A DNA stretch of 64,000 bases from Amantichitinum ursilacus (GTDB lineage Bacteria > Pseudomonadota > Gammaproteobacteria > Burkholderiales > Chitinibacteraceae), in assembly GCF_001294205.1 (NCBI RefSeq), contig NZ_LAQT01000010.1, forward strand, positions 248,001-312,000, given 5' to 3'. Position 1 is the stretch's first letter, and each line of letters begins with the position of its first letter. Shown here one piece after another: positions 26,430 through 36,008 of this stretch. Under the pieces are notes generated by a model that made no database searches, was not told the origin of the DNA, and saw only the letters and a program-made list of their open reading frames with translations. The position numbers and the translations under genes are program-made.

Positions 26430-27197
26430 TCAGGCCCAGACTTTCCAGGGCGCCTGCTGGCTGGCCCACAGTTCTTCCAGATGATTCTTGTCGCGCAGCG
26501 TGTCCATCGGTTGCCAGAAACCGGCATGAAAAAACGCCTGCAATTGATCTTGTTCGGCCAGCGTTTGCAATGGGCCGTCTTCCCACATCACATCGTCCGG
26601 GCCAATCAGATCCAGCACTTGCGGTTGCAGTACAAAAAAGCCGCCATTAATCCAGCTGCCATCGCCCACCGGTTTTTCCAGAAAAGACGTGACGGTGGTG
26701 CCATCCAGTTGCAATGCGCCAAAGCGCGCGGGCGGGCGCACTGCAGTCATGGTCGCCAGTTTGCCGTGTTGCTGATGGAATTGTAGCGACGCGCTGATAT
26801 CCACCGAGCCCACGCCGTCGCCATACGTCATGCAGAACGGGCCATCAATATGATCGGCAATGCGCTTGAGACGCCCGCCAGTTTTGGTCAGTTCGCCGGT
26901 ATCCACCAGCGTAATGCGCCAGGGCTCGGCTTTCTTTTGATGCACCTTGACCTGATCACCCTGCATATCGATGGTCAGATCGGACATATGCAGACTGTAA
27001 TTGGCAAAGTATTCCTTGATCATGTAACCGCGATAGCCGCAGCAAATGACAAAGTCGTGAATACCATGCGCCGAATACATTTTAAGGATGTGCCACAAAA
27101 TCGGCTTGCCGCCGATTTCGATCATGGGCTTGGGGCGCAATGCGCTTTCTTCGGAAATGCGCGTACCGAGGCCGCCGGCCAGAATGACTGCTTTCAT
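26430..27197 (-). CDS. rfbF: Glucose-1-phosphate cytidylyltransferase RfbF
   Basis: Makes CDP-glucose from CTP and glucose-1-phosphate, the first step to CDP-3,6-dideoxyhexoses. 255 residues. Seen: [25 protein letters not shown] (pyrophosphorylase signature and catalytic Arg/Lys), TYGDGVG with the metal-binding Asp, and INGGFFVL. Its start overlaps the preceding gene by four bases. The next enzyme of the pathway, CDP-glucose 4,6-dehydratase (rfbG), is absent between rfbF and rfbH, where it normally lies. Confidence 0.95.
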   Translation of the reverse strand: MKAVILAGGLGTRISEESALRPKPMIEIGGKPILWHILKMYSAHGIHDFVICCGYRGYMIKEYFANYSLHMSDLTIDMQGDQVKVHQKKAEPWRITLVDTGELTKTGGRLKRIADHIDGPFCMTYGDGVGSVDISASLQFHQQHGKLATMTAVRPPARFGALQLDGTTVTSFLEKPVGDGSWINGGFFVLQPQVLDLIGPDDVMWEDGPLQTLAEQDQLQAFFHAGFWQPMDTLRDKNHLEELWASQQAPWKVWA

Positions 27198-28699
27198 GGT
27201 TTTGCTCCCGCTGGCAAAGGTCGGCCGTGGTTATCCACAAACTGCAGATTGATCGGGGCCAGCATGTTTACAAACCAGGGCGCGCGGACGTGGGCAAAGT
27301 AGTGCGCGGCGCCTTGCGTTTCGGTAAAGGTATTCAAGGTGAGCGGCGAATCCCAGCGTGGCCACAACACGGCGCGCGCGATTTCGTGCAATGCCGTAAT
27401 GCTACCGATGGCCAGCACGGTGCACACCCCCACGGCGGCCATACGTTCGCGGATCACGGACCAACGCACCTGCGCCAGATAATCGATGCTGGCAATGCAC
27501 AACACCAGCAGCGGCGCGATCGAGGCGCGCATCACCAGATCGTTGTTGGGGCCAAGGTGAAACAGCGGCAGGATCAGCAGGATGGCGCCCGTCGTCAGCA
27601 GCAAGCCATCGCGGCGTTGGCGCAGCAACAGCGCCCACAGAATGACAAATTCGAACACCACAAAAGCGACATACAGGATGATGCGCGCCAGCAACGGCTG
27701 GGCGGGCTGCGACATGGCGGCCACGCTGGCAGAATCCAGCACCAGGTAATAGGCGCACAAGGCGGCGGCGGGGATGAACAGCGGCGCCAGTTTGAGCGTT
27801 GTGATGACGTCCTGGCGCTGGCGCAAATGTTTGAGCGCATACACCAGCATGAACGGCAGCGTGCCGATGGTGGTGAGCGGCGACCACAATGGCAGCACCG
27901 TCAGCCACAGCGGCAACATGCGCAGGCCGCGCGGATCGTGCCAGCGTGTGTAGATAAATACCGCAAACAACCAGCCCGGCAGCGTGTGATTGGGCACCCA
28001 GAACAACAAGGTGGAGTTGGCCGAGTACTGGAACACATACGCCCACCACTGGATGTGCACGGTGGAAAACAAGGGTTGCGGATTAAACAATACCAGGCCG
28101 CCCAGCCAGTCCATGCCGCTGTACAGTGGCAGCAGCAAGAGCAACAGTCCGAGAAATTTCCAGCCTTGCCGCACCAGCGCCAATTGCGCCATCACCAGAA
28201 AAACACCGAGCGCAGTCCACAGCAGCAGCCCGAACTGCGCCATGGGCAGGCCAACAAAGCGGCCAAACAGCGCGGGCACCAGGTAATAACCGAGCGGACA
28301 GCGCAGCAGCCACGATTCATGCGACGGCAAAGTTTGCACTGCCAGCGGGCCGGTAATGCGCGACAGATCCAGCAACAGCGCGTCGCGCACATGCCAGTCG
28401 AAGGCGTTGGCGTAAAACAGATGGCCCGCGCCACCCAGCGCCGACCACAACAGCACGACGGCAATCAGCAGCAACCATTGCAATGGTTGCGGACCGCGCC
28501 AGCCCGGCTTGTTGCCCGTGTGCAGCAACGGAGCGTGCAATGTCAGCACAGCGCCCGCCGCCAACATCAACGCCAACGGCACGCCATATTGCGGCTGGAA
28601 CCACGTCAGCAAAAACACCCATACCGGCGCCGCCAGGTACAGCGCGGCGGCACGAGTCAGCCAGGGGCAAAGGCGGTCCGGAGCGTAAGAAGCGGTCAT
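27194..28699 (-). CDS. Large integral membrane protein, polysaccharide locus (possible GT-C)
   Basis: 501 residues with about ten hydrophobic helices, beginning after a short cytoplasmic start ([23 protein letters not shown]). No cytoplasmic domain. A loop with [18 protein letters not shown] after the third helix contains the acidic residues often seen in the first periplasmic loop of GT-C glycosyltransferases. The function is unproven. Four-base overlaps with both neighbours place it firmly in the operon. Confidence 0.7.
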   Translation of the reverse strand: MTASYAPDRLCPWLTRAAALYLAAPVWVFLLTWFQPQYGVPLALMLAAGAVLTLHAPLLHTGNKPGWRGPQPLQWLLLIAVVLLWSALGGAGHLFYANAFDWHVRDALLLDLSRITGPLAVQTLPSHESWLLRCPLGYYLVPALFGRFVGLPMAQFGLLLWTALGVFLVMAQLALVRQGWKFLGLLLLLLPLYSGMDWLGGLVLFNPQPLFSTVHIQWWAYVFQYSANSTLLFWVPNHTLPGWLFAVFIYTRWHDPRGLRMLPLWLTVLPLWSPLTTIGTLPFMLVYALKHLRQRQDVITTLKLAPLFIPAAALCAYYLVLDSASVAAMSQPAQPLLARIILYVAFVVFEFVILWALLLRQRRDGLLLTTGAILLILPLFHLGPNNDLVMRASIAPLLVLCIASIDYLAQVRWSVIRERMAAVGVCTVLAIGSITALHEIARAVLWPRWDSPLTLNTFTETQGAAHYFAHVRAPWFVNMLAPINLQFVDNHGRPLPAGAKP

Positions 28700-30276
28700 T
28701 TCTCTTCGTGGTACTCGTCGTCGATATTGATGGCCCAGATCGCGGCTTTATCGCTATTGCCACGCAGGATGTTTTCGACCGCCAGTTTGGCCGTCAGCAT
28801 GGAATGATCCTGATTGTTATAGCGGTGCATGCCATTGCGGCCCACCAGATACAGATTGCGCAACTGGTCGACTTGCTCGCGCAGCGTATCGAATTCGTTG
28901 TAGCTGCCAAAATAAGCCGGATAAGCCTTTTCGACTTTAACCACCGTGCCATCCAGTACATCGGCTTTATCAATCAGGCCAATCTTGACCAATTCGTCCT
29001 GGGCAAAGGCGAAGAATTGATCGCTGGGCATTTGCCACAGCGCATCGCCCTCGGAACAAAAATATTCAAGGCCCAGCCACACGGTATTGGCCTCATCGGC
29101 GACCAGGTACGGGCTCCAGTTATTAAAGATCTGCAAACGGCCCAGTTTGACGTCGCGTTCCTGAATGTAGATCCAGTTATCAGGCAACAGATTGTTGGCG
29201 GTATCGGGCAGGCTGTGTTTGCTGTGACGCAATTTGCGCACCAGCACGCCCACTGTAATGAAATCGCGATATTGCAGGCCTGCGGCAATGCGTTGCGCTT
29301 CGGCGTTAAGCGGTGGCTGAATGCCGGCCACCAGTTCGCGCATCGGCATCGTGGAAATGACTTCATCCGCCGCAAAATCGATGTTTTGATTGGCTTGGGC
29401 ATCATGCGCCTGCACGGCGGTGATTTTGTCGCCGTCGCGTTGCAAGCCCCAAACCTTGTGGTGGAAATGCAGCGTGCCACCCAATTGGCGCACTTGCTCG
29501 GCCACCACTTCCCACATCTGGCCAGGACCCAGACGCGGATATAAAAATTGTTCGATCAGACTGGTTTTAACCGCCTGTTGCTGGCCGCCGCCAAACAGGT
29601 TTTTACGAATCTGATTGGCCGCGTGTTTGATCGCCTCGGTAATCGACAGCCCTTTAATACGCTGTGCACCCCATTCCGAGCTGATTTCCTGGCACGGTAC
29701 GCCCCAGACTTTCTCGGTGTAATCCTTGAAAAATGTCAGATAAAGCTCGCGACCAAAGCGGTTGATAATGAAATCTTCTAGGCTTTTCTCGTGCTTGATC
29801 GGGGCGAGGCGCGCTTTGGCATAGCTGGCCAGAATTCGCGCAATCCGCACCGGGCCCAGATTGCGCACGGTGTTCAGATTCATTTTGACCGGGTAGTCAA
29901 AAAAGCTGCGCAAAAAATAGATACGCGACAAACGCGGGCGCAGCAGCATATGGCGCTCAGCATCGGCACCGCCTTGCGTAGGAATGCTGCGCGTTTTGTT
30001 CTGATAAGAAATAACCGCCTGATCGCCATCGCCTTTGGCGGGCAGAATCTGCTGCCACCAATTCATCACCCAATCTGATTTGGAGAAGAAACGATGGCCG
30101 CCGATATCCATGCGGTTGCCCTGGTAATTGATGGTTTTGGAAATACCACCAATATCGCCGGAGGATTCCAGCACCGTGACATGAATGCCGGGTTCAGCGC
30201 GCAATAGTTCGAGCGCAGCGGTCAGGCCTGCCGGGCCCGCGCCAATAATGACGATTTTACGATTAGACGTGCTCAT
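28696..30276 (-). CDS. FAD-dependent oxidoreductase, UDP-galactopyranose-mutase/amine-oxidase-like
   Basis: 526 residues. N-terminal FAD Rossmann loop [31 protein letters not shown], then [12 protein letters not shown], which is typical of the protoporphyrinogen-oxidase / UGM-like family. The C-terminal FAD contact region is [18 protein letters not shown]. Proteins of this type recur in polysaccharide loci beside GT2 and GtrA genes. The substrate is not known; a sugar-ring or C-5/C-2 oxidoreduction is possible. Overlaps its neighbours by four bases on each side. Confidence 0.83.
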   Translation of the reverse strand: MSTSNRKIVIIGAGPAGLTAALELLRAEPGIHVTVLESSGDIGGISKTINYQGNRMDIGGHRFFSKSDWVMNWWQQILPAKGDGDQAVISYQNKTRSIPTQGGADAERHMLLRPRLSRIYFLRSFFDYPVKMNLNTVRNLGPVRIARILASYAKARLAPIKHEKSLEDFIINRFGRELYLTFFKDYTEKVWGVPCQEISSEWGAQRIKGLSITEAIKHAANQIRKNLFGGGQQQAVKTSLIEQFLYPRLGPGQMWEVVAEQVRQLGGTLHFHHKVWGLQRDGDKITAVQAHDAQANQNIDFAADEVISTMPMRELVAGIQPPLNAEAQRIAAGLQYRDFITVGVLVRKLRHSKHSLPDTANNLLPDNWIYIQERDVKLGRLQIFNNWSPYLVADEANTVWLGLEYFCSEGDALWQMPSDQFFAFAQDELVKIGLIDKADVLDGTVVKVEKAYPAYFGSYNEFDTLREQVDQLRNLYLVGRNGMHRYNNQDHSMLTAKLAVENILRGNSDKAAIWAINIDDEYHEEK

Positions 30277-30731
30277 ACCGATTCTTGATGCAACCGCGTG
30301 GTGGCCACGAGGCCAGGGTGGGAACGGGCCTGGCTGAACAACACAGTGCGCCGCCCGGCAAAATTAAACACCAACACCACCGCCGCAGCGATGAGTTTGG
30401 CAATCTGGAATTGCAGACCAGCGTATTTGATACACGCCACCATCACCAGATCGTTGATGGCGAGACCGACCAGGCCGATCGCCACAAAAATCGCGAATTC
30501 CAGCCAGCGCGACTGCAGCGTGTGATTGTTGAACACCAGCTTGACGCACAACGCGTAATTGACGATCGCACCAACAATAAAGCCCGCCGTCGCGCCCCAC
30601 AAAACGCCGCCATGCAGCGCTTTGACCACCAGCGTGAGCATGGCAAAGTCGCAGACGAAGGCAATGCCGCCAATGCCGACGTAACCGGCAAACTGGCGCA
30701 GCAAGCCGACGGGGATGGGGAGGCGGGTCAT
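30273..30731 (-). CDS. GtrA-family membrane protein 2
   Basis: 152 residues with four membrane helices and the GtrA look ([48 protein letters not shown]). A second GtrA protein in the same operon as the one at 23665 suggests two lipid-linked sugars or a two-component flippase. The C-terminal tail ([16 protein letters not shown]) is soluble. Confidence 0.85.
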   Translation of the reverse strand: MTRLPIPVGLLRQFAGYVGIGGIAFVCDFAMLTLVVKALHGGVLWGATAGFIVGAIVNYALCVKLVFNNHTLQSRWLEFAIFVAIGLVGLAINDLVMVACIKYAGLQFQIAKLIAAAVVLVFNFAGRRTVLFSQARSHPGLVATTRLHQESV

Positions 30732-32698
30732 TGGCTGGCCTTGGCGGGCGCTGGTGCTTGTGCTGGCGGGGCGTACGGCAGCGCAAGCCAGGTTTTACAG
30801 CTGTAGAGATTGAGACCGTTGGGAAAATCCGCCGTTTTGATGTCCCAATGGGCCGCTACCGGGTAGGGCGCTTTAAAGCCCGACACAATCCAGTTAATGC
30901 GATGGTCAACATGACACAGTGCGGGCGTGATGGTCCGCGCGCTGTCGTCGCAGCCTGAGGTGGCCCACAGCTTGCGGTCACATTGTTTTGTCTCGTAATG
31001 CCGGAACAAGACGGTCATCCGCGTGATGAAGTCGGCCGCGAAATCGCGGTTGAACAGCACGGCCGAACCTTGCATCGGGTTAGCGTACGTGCTGCGATTG
31101 AGCACGAGCCATGGCATGGGCTTGAACTGGTTCCACAGCACGATATCTTGTGGCGGAATCAATGGCGAAAACGGATTGGTGGCCGCGGCGGATTCAAATA
31201 ACGCTTCTTGTGGCGAACGACGGTCCCATGTGGCCAGCGTTGAAACCGCAAAGACCAGCAGCAAGCCGTAGGTAAAGGCGGGCCGCGAAACCCAGGCACA
31301 CAGCGCAATCAAAACGATGAAAATTGCTGCAGCGACCATATGCGCGTCGAGCAATTGCAGGCGGGTATTCGTGAACTGGATTGAGATAAAGACGGACGCT
31401 TCCAGCGTACTGGTGATGACTGCCATTAGCACGATCAGGCCAAGCGCAATGTTCAGGATGCGGGCTAATTGGGGGCGGACTGGGATGTCGCGCACGAAAG
31501 TCAGCGCCAGACCCAGCGCCGCGAACGCGAGACAAACGTCATAATGCCGCATCAAGGTAGCCAGTACGGCCAGCGTGGCGGCCCACTTGGCAGGCAATGG
31601 TAACTGCCGGGAATGCCCCATCAACCATGCCAGCGTAAAGCCGGGCAGGATGGCCTGGAACAGCCAGAATGCGCGCCACGACTGCACGGACAGCACCAGT
31701 ACATTGCGCAACCAGTCGCCACCCATTGCGCTCACCAATGCCACCAATACAGCGGTAATCACCAAGGCATGCAGCAGGGTGCGATTACGGCCAGGGCCCG
31801 CCAGCCTGAGATAAAGCACGTACAGAATCAGCGGACCACCTTTGAGCATCCAGTCGTCGGTGCTCCAGATACGCAGCAACACGTCGGCATTAAAGCCGAG
31901 CACCAGAGTCCACCAGGGTTGATCGTAAGTCAGCGTCAGGCGCGCAAACGGGCCTACGTGCTTGAAAGCCATCACCGCGACAGCGATCAATAGCAAAACG
32001 GCCGCCGAGATGGCCCAGGTGCGGGCGTGGATGAAAGTCGGGCGCAGTATCAAATGCACGTACCAGACCAGCAACCCGCCGAGGCCCATCAGCGGGTGTA
32101 GTAGCGTGGCAAACAGCATCCAGCCCAGTGCGCTAAAGGTACGGCGGCCCAGCAGGCAATAAATACCGGCAAGCGCGGCCAGTTCTGAATAGCTGCGCGA
32201 GGTCAGAAACGGTTCGTTAAACCAGAAGATGTTTTGTCCGCCGTAAAAGGCGGGCAGGATCATGGCGGCCAGGCATGCCACCACCGCAAGCCGGGAATCA
32301 GCCAGCATACGGTTAAAAATCAGATAGATAAGGCTGAACCACATCGCATTGGCGATCAACATCAGAATCTGGCCTGCGGGCGATGCGCCGATCAGATGGA
32401 TCAGCGCAGCAAACACGCGTGTAAACAGCGTGTAGTCATCCTGCGAGCCATGCATGAAATACATTTCATGCGCGTAATTCTGGGGGTACAGCTGGTGCAG
32501 CGCTTGCCCAAGGTAGAGCAGGCCATCGTGCCAGAAGCCAAACCAGGGATGACACAAGATCCAGCTTAACAACAAAAAGCAGGCCGTCGTTTTGGGATTC
32601 TGCGTTATGAACGCGATAAAGCGCGTACGCCATGCAGGCGCTGTCATCGAGTCGTGGGGAAGAACGCTGGACATCAAATGGGAATCCGGAGTGATCAC
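30728..32698 (-). CDS. Large integral membrane protein heading the polysaccharide operon
   Basis: 656 residues counted from a GTG at 32698; an ATG at 32674 (MSSVLPHDS) is equally possible and neither has a clear ribosome binding site. About 11-13 membrane helices (residues 30-470), then a soluble C-terminal region of about 150 residues that should be periplasmic (WDRRSPQEALFESAAATNPFSPLIPPQDIVLWNQ). This plan, a many-helix N-terminal part and a periplasmic tail, is that of GT-C glycosyltransferases and O-antigen modifying proteins, but I see no certain catalytic motif. First gene of the nine-gene operon. Confidence 0.72.
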   Translation of the reverse strand: MITPDSHLMSSVLPHDSMTAPAWRTRFIAFITQNPKTTACFLLLSWILCHPWFGFWHDGLLYLGQALHQLYPQNYAHEMYFMHGSQDDYTLFTRVFAALIHLIGASPAGQILMLIANAMWFSLIYLIFNRMLADSRLAVVACLAAMILPAFYGGQNIFWFNEPFLTSRSYSELAALAGIYCLLGRRTFSALGWMLFATLLHPLMGLGGLLVWYVHLILRPTFIHARTWAISAAVLLLIAVAVMAFKHVGPFARLTLTYDQPWWTLVLGFNADVLLRIWSTDDWMLKGGPLILYVLYLRLAGPGRNRTLLHALVITAVLVALVSAMGGDWLRNVLVLSVQSWRAFWLFQAILPGFTLAWLMGHSRQLPLPAKWAATLAVLATLMRHYDVCLAFAALGLALTFVRDIPVRPQLARILNIALGLIVLMAVITSTLEASVFISIQFTNTRLQLLDAHMVAAAIFIVLIALCAWVSRPAFTYGLLLVFAVSTLATWDRRSPQEALFESAAATNPFSPLIPPQDIVLWNQFKPMPWLVLNRSTYANPMQGSAVLFNRDFAADFITRMTVLFRHYETKQCDRKLWATSGCDDSARTITPALCHVDHRINWIVSGFKAPYPVAAHWDIKTADFPNGLNLYSCKTWLALPYAPPAQAPAPAKASQ

Positions 32699-32727
32699 GC
32701 GGCGTTAAAGCAGGAAGACACAGAGGT

Positions 32728-32764
32728 CAAAAACTAAAACACCCGCCCGAAGACGGGCGGGTGT
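32728..32764 (-). terminator. Terminator after the pilin gene
   Basis: 11-bp perfect stem ACACCCGCCCG / CGGGCGGGTGT with a four-base loop. Read on the minus strand it is followed by TTTTAGTTTTT. It lies 46 bases past the pilin stop and separates it from the polysaccharide operon. Confidence 0.9.
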
Positions 32765-32810
32765 CCCTGATCAGACTGCGACAACGGTCCTGATCAGATA
32801 AGGCATCGCC

Positions 32811-33305
32811 TTAGCGGCAGTTTGCCGGAGCGTACTTGGCCGGCAGGGTACCTTGCGAACCAATGCTGCCCTTGTTGCTGTGGCCTTCAGCCGAGCAGTC
32901 CCACTGCACTGCGTCGGTCGGAATGACGCCAACTGCCAGAGCGGAGATGGTGGTGCCCGGAGTGGCGGACGTGCCACCGCTCAGGTAGTACGGGTTCAGG
33001 AACAGATTGCCGCTACCTGCGGTGCTGGTGTAATAGATACCGATCACGCCGGTCGAGAAGATCGACACGCTGCCTACGTTGTTGGTGGAAGCCGGAACAG
33101 CGAAGCCCAGGGTCAGTGCATTGCCGTTGGCGGCATTGTCAGCAACCACAGTCTTGGCCGCATCGCCCAGACCCAGACCTTCAGTAACCTTGGCGCGGAT
33201 GATGTAGTTCTGGTAAGCCGGGATAGCCACGGCAGCCAGGATACCGATGATCGCAACCACGATCATCAATTCAATCAGGGTAAAACCCTTTTGCATGCGT
33301 TTCAT
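32811..33305 (-). CDS. pilA: Type IV pilin (PilA/PilE-type)
   Basis: 164 residues. Short class III leader MKRMQKG cut before Phe: [27 protein letters not shown], with Gly(-1), N-methylated Phe(+1) and Glu(+5). This is followed by the variable globular head and a C-terminal cysteine pair (WDCSAEGHS...PANC) forming the D-loop. I choose ATG 33305 because GGAGAG lies 7 bases upstream. A sigma-54 promoter precedes it, so PilSR-type control is likely. Assembly genes are not in the window. Confidence 0.93.
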   Translation of the reverse strand: MKRMQKGFTLIELMIVVAIIGILAAVAIPAYQNYIIRAKVTEGLGLGDAAKTVVADNAANGNALTLGFAVPASTNNVGSVSIFSTGVIGIYYTSTAGSGNLFLNPYYLSGGTSATPGTTISALAVGVIPTDAVQWDCSAEGHSNKGSIGSQGTLPAKYAPANCR

Positions 33306-33359
33306 TTTATAACTCTCCAAATATTGGTGGTGTGCGGTAGCACCGCGCAGCCAAATATT

Positions 33360-33375
33360 AGCAAAACCTGTGCCA
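33360..33375 (-). promoter_or_regulatory. Sigma-54 promoter of the pilin gene
   Basis: On the minus strand TGGCACAGGTTTTGCT matches the -24/-12 consensus (TGGCAC-N5-TTGCW) with correct spacing. It lies 54 bases upstream of the pilin ATG, leaving a leader of about 40 bases. Sigma-54 pilin promoters with PilR activation are well known in Pseudomonas and other Proteobacteria. Confidence 0.85.
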
Positions 33376-33411
33376 CGCCCAGCGGTACGCCTGGCGCTGC
33401 CAGACGCAGGT

Positions 33412-33439
33412 TTGCGCTTTGCACAAGATTACGTATAAT
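33412..33439 (+). promoter_or_regulatory. Sigma-70 promoter of tRNA-Thr
   Basis: TTGCGC (33412-33417), 16-base spacer, TATAAT (33434-33439), then a GC-rich discriminator (CGCGGCTC) ending at the first base of the tRNA gene 11 bases later, as is typical for a stringently controlled stable-RNA promoter. Confidence 0.8.
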
Positions 33440-33449
33440 CGCGGCTCTT

Positions 33450-33525
<76 letters not shown>

Positions 33526-33536
33526 AAGCTAGTAAA

Positions 33537-33574
33537 CAAAAGGGGTCAGACTTCGGTCTGGCCCCTTTTGTTTT
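33537..33574 (+). terminator. Terminator after tRNA-Thr
   Basis: CAAAAGGGGTCAGAC / GTCTGGCCCCTTTTG stem with a TTCG loop and following TTTTG, 11 bases after the tRNA. Confidence 0.9.
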
Positions 33575-33627
33575 GCGGCTTGGGGCACGCGGCGTGCTGC
33601 GGGTGGCGGTTTGAAGTGGGTGTGGGG

Positions 33628-33671
33628 CGGGCGTAATGGCGTTGGCATTCGTCACCAAAGCGTTACGCCCG
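33628..33671. repeat. Inverted repeat downstream of tRNA-Thr
   Basis: CGGGCGTAA (33628-33636) and TTACGCCCG (33663-33671), a perfect 9-bp pair 26 bases apart. No T-run follows. Role unknown; it could be a REP-like element. Confidence 0.5.
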
Positions 33672-33702
33672 TCGCTGACTAAAGGCGGCGTAAGCTTTCG
33701 AT

Positions 33703-33738
33703 AAAAAAGGCCAGTTGCGTATGCAAGCTGGCCTTTTT
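33703..33738. terminator. Hairpin terminator between tRNA-Thr and the NMO-like gene
   Basis: AAAAAGGCCAG / CTGGCCTTTTT arms around a 13-base loop, usable in both directions. It lies 65 bases past the stop of the minus-strand gene at 33803. Confidence 0.8.
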
Positions 33739-33802
33739 GCGACTCAAGTGACGATTTTCGTCACCCGCTAAATTCGAAAATTGTCAGAAAGAGCTGATGG
33801 CA

Positions 33803-34966
33803 TTACGCCAAAGCGGGTCGTGTACCGGTTAACAGATAGTCGATCAGCTCGCGCACCGGGCGGATTGCCGCGCCAAACGGTAGGGGGTCGGCGCCGCGGA
33901 AGAACAAGCCGCGTGCAACTTCACCGCGCATGGCGGCGGCCAGTTTCAGGTCGATGCAGAACTGGCCCACCTTGGCCAGGCCGTCGCGCAAGCCGCAGAC
34001 TGACAGGCAGTTCATGCCTTGGGTGCAGCGTGCGGGGTCGGCCTTGGCGTTGGATTGCAGTCGCGCTTCGCGGTTGATGTAGTTCTTCAACCATGGCGTC
34101 AGTACCGCGCGCGCGGGCAGGCCGGCCACGCTCATAAACTCGACAATGTCGTCGGGGCCTGCGTTGGCCAGTATTTGCTTGAAGTTCTCGTGCGCGTCGC
34201 CTTCCTGCGTGACGGCGAAGGCGGTGCCCAATTGCACGGCGCTGGCGCCATTGGCCAGATAGTGCGCTACTTGCTCGTGCTGGTTGATGCCACCGGCCAC
34301 GATCAGCGGCACCTGGCGTTCGCCCAGTTGCAGCTCGCGGAAGACGTCGTGGGTTTCGGCCAGCACGCGGTCGAATTCAAACTTTGGATTATTGATATCG
34401 TCCAGCCGCGTTGCGCCCAGGTGGCCGCCCGCATGCGCCGGGTGTTCGATCACGATGGCGTCAGGCAGGCGATTCTTTTTGATCCACTTTTTAAGAATGA
34501 CCGCGATGCCGCGGCTGTCTGACAAAATCGGAATCAGCGCGATATGCGGAAAGCTGGCCGTTACTTCAGGCAGGTCCAGTGGCAGCCCTGCACCCATCAC
34601 GATGGCGTCCGCGCCCGATTCGCAAGCCTGGCGCACATACCCCACATTCGAAGCCACTGCTTTCATCACGTTAACGGCCACCATGCCATTACCGGATGCG
34701 GTGTGCTGCGCCAGTTTGATTTCACGATCCAGCGCGATGTAGTTGAGCGTGTCCAGGCCTGCCTGGTCTTTGATGTCTTTGCTTTGCGCCAGCAGGTCGG
34801 GGTGATGGTGGCGCAGATCGACGGAAGCCACCGTGCCTACGGCGCCGAGTGCAGCGACCGCGCCAGCCAGCTTGTGGGCGGAAACACCGACGCCCATGCC
34901 ACCCTGGACGACCGGGAGCAGTGTTTTGCCCTTGATCTGCAGGGGATTGAAGCGATGATTCAGCAT
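33803..34966 (-). CDS. Nitronate monooxygenase-like FMN protein
   Basis: 387 residues from ATG 34966. FMN TIM barrel of the 2-nitropropane dioxygenase / enoyl-ACP reductase FabK-like group: LPVVQGGMGVGVSAHKLAGAVA, DAIVMGAGLPLDLP, HPAHAGGHLG (catalytic His region), IVAGGINQHEQV, and GASAVQLGTAF (phosphate binding). The C-terminal extension, with three cysteines (ARCTQGMNCLSVCGLRDG), is common in the longer bacterial subfamily. Physiological substrate unknown. The frame is open 35 codons further upstream. Confidence 0.88.
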   Translation of the reverse strand: MLNHRFNPLQIKGKTLLPVVQGGMGVGVSAHKLAGAVAALGAVGTVASVDLRHHHPDLLAQSKDIKDQAGLDTLNYIALDREIKLAQHTASGNGMVAVNVMKAVASNVGYVRQACESGADAIVMGAGLPLDLPEVTASFPHIALIPILSDSRGIAVILKKWIKKNRLPDAIVIEHPAHAGGHLGATRLDDINNPKFEFDRVLAETHDVFRELQLGERQVPLIVAGGINQHEQVAHYLANGASAVQLGTAFAVTQEGDAHENFKQILANAGPDDIVEFMSVAGLPARAVLTPWLKNYINREARLQSNAKADPARCTQGMNCLSVCGLRDGLAKVGQFCIDLKLAAAMRGEVARGLFFRGADPLPFGAAIRPVRELIDYLLTGTRPALA

Positions 34967-35077
34967 GGACGGAGCCTTTGGCGAGAGAATTAAGATTCGC
35001 GAGTCTGCCGGTTTCGCCGCGCCCATTTCTTGATCTGAGTCAAAACGTTTCAGTGGAGATGATGCTGTCAAAAATAT

Positions 35078-35791
35078 TCACGTTATTCCGCGCACGCTGA
35101 AATGGGCAAACAGAGCGCCCATTTCGCTTAAAAGCGCGGCGTCCGGCCAGCCCTGGGCGATCGGCAACGCCTGGTCGCAACCCGCAGCGCGGTAAGGTTG
35201 CAACACATAATGTTGAACGCCTTGCACGGCCAGCGTGGCGGCCAGGCGGCGTAGTTGCGCCGTATCTAATAAGGCGGGATGCAGCGTGGTGCGGCATTCA
35301 TAGGCCACGCCGCTGGCCAGCAAGTGTTGCAGCGACGTGCGCGCCTGCGCGCCACTTTTAAGCCTGGTGGTGATCTGCGCGTAATCCGCAAATGGCGCTT
35401 TGATATCAAAGCCCACCCAGTCGAGTAGCGGCAGGCAGCGCGCCAGGCGCTCTGGCCACGCGCCGCCGGTATGCAGCGCGGTCTTCATGCCCAGCGCTTT
35501 TACATCGGCCAGCATGCGCGGCAGCAATGGCTCGCTCAGCGGCTCGCCGCCGGAGAACACCGCGGCGTCCAGCAAATGGCGCCGGGTTTGCAGCCACGCC
35601 AGCGTATCGGACCAGGCGGGCGCCCCCGCATGCGGCTTGCGGCTAAGCAGATGCGGATTGTGGCAATAACTGCAGCGCCATGGGCAGCCCGCCAGAAACA
35701 CCACGCACGCCAGTTGTCCCGGGTAATCCACGCTGGAAAAAGGGATCAAGCCGCCGATAACAGGCTGTCTGGTTTGCGCGGTGAGCGTCAT
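35078..35791 (-). CDS. nrdG: Anaerobic ribonucleotide reductase activating enzyme NrdG
   Basis: Radical-SAM activase that generates the glycyl radical on NrdD. 237 residues from ATG 35791 (AAGG 8 bases upstream). The [4Fe-4S] motif is CPWRCSYCHNP (C-x3-C-x2-C), followed by FSGGEPL. Its length fits the about 220-250-residue bacterial NrdG group rather than the 154-residue E. coli form. It lies just after the small glycyl-radical ORF, which would be its substrate. Confidence 0.92.
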   Translation of the reverse strand: MTLTAQTRQPVIGGLIPFSSVDYPGQLACVVFLAGCPWRCSYCHNPHLLSRKPHAGAPAWSDTLAWLQTRRHLLDAAVFSGGEPLSEPLLPRMLADVKALGMKTALHTGGAWPERLARCLPLLDWVGFDIKAPFADYAQITTRLKSGAQARTSLQHLLASGVAYECRTTLHPALLDTAQLRRLAATLAVQGVQHYVLQPYRAAGCDQALPIAQGWPDAALLSEMGALFAHFSVRGIT

Positions 35792-35801
35792 TGCGGTTGC
35801 C

Positions 35802-35975
35802 TTATTGTTTAAAGAATTGGCGTTCGGCAAATTCGGCTTGTTTGCCGATATTAAAGGCCGAAACCGGACGGTGATAACCCATTACGCGGGTCCAGATTTC
35901 GCAACGTGTACGCAAGGACGGATCAAGTTGGGTGGCTTGTTGTTGCAGCATTTCAGGGCGGATGGGTGCGTTCAT
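35802..35975 (-). CDS. Separate glycyl-radical peptide of the anaerobic ribonucleotide reductase
   Basis: A 57-residue protein: starts MNAPIRPEMLQQQ, then CEIWTRVMGYHRPVS, FNIGKQAEFAER, ending QFFKQ. The RVxGY segment is what surrounds the radical-bearing glycine at the C-terminus of normal NrdD proteins (E. coli Gly681 in RVCGYL). In this genome the main NrdD ends before that segment. AAGGAA lies 8 bases upstream of the ATG. It is placed between nrdD (26 bases after its visible C-terminal Zn-ribbon plus linker) and nrdG, in the same operon. Short stand-alone proteins of this type may already carry an NrdD family annotation in other Betaproteobacteria. Confidence 0.85.
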   Translation of the reverse strand: MNAPIRPEMLQQQATQLDPSLRTRCEIWTRVMGYHRPVSAFNIGKQAEFAERQFFKQ

Positions 35976-36008
35976 GGTGGCGTATTCCTTGTTAATAAAA
36001 TAAGTGGA

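Noticed and set aside
27227-28807. 526-codon plus-strand frame opposite the membrane protein and FAD genes
   Set aside because: Gln/His/Arg-rich composition typical of antisense frames in GC-rich coding DNA. The minus-strand genes overlap in an operon and have clear families or helices.
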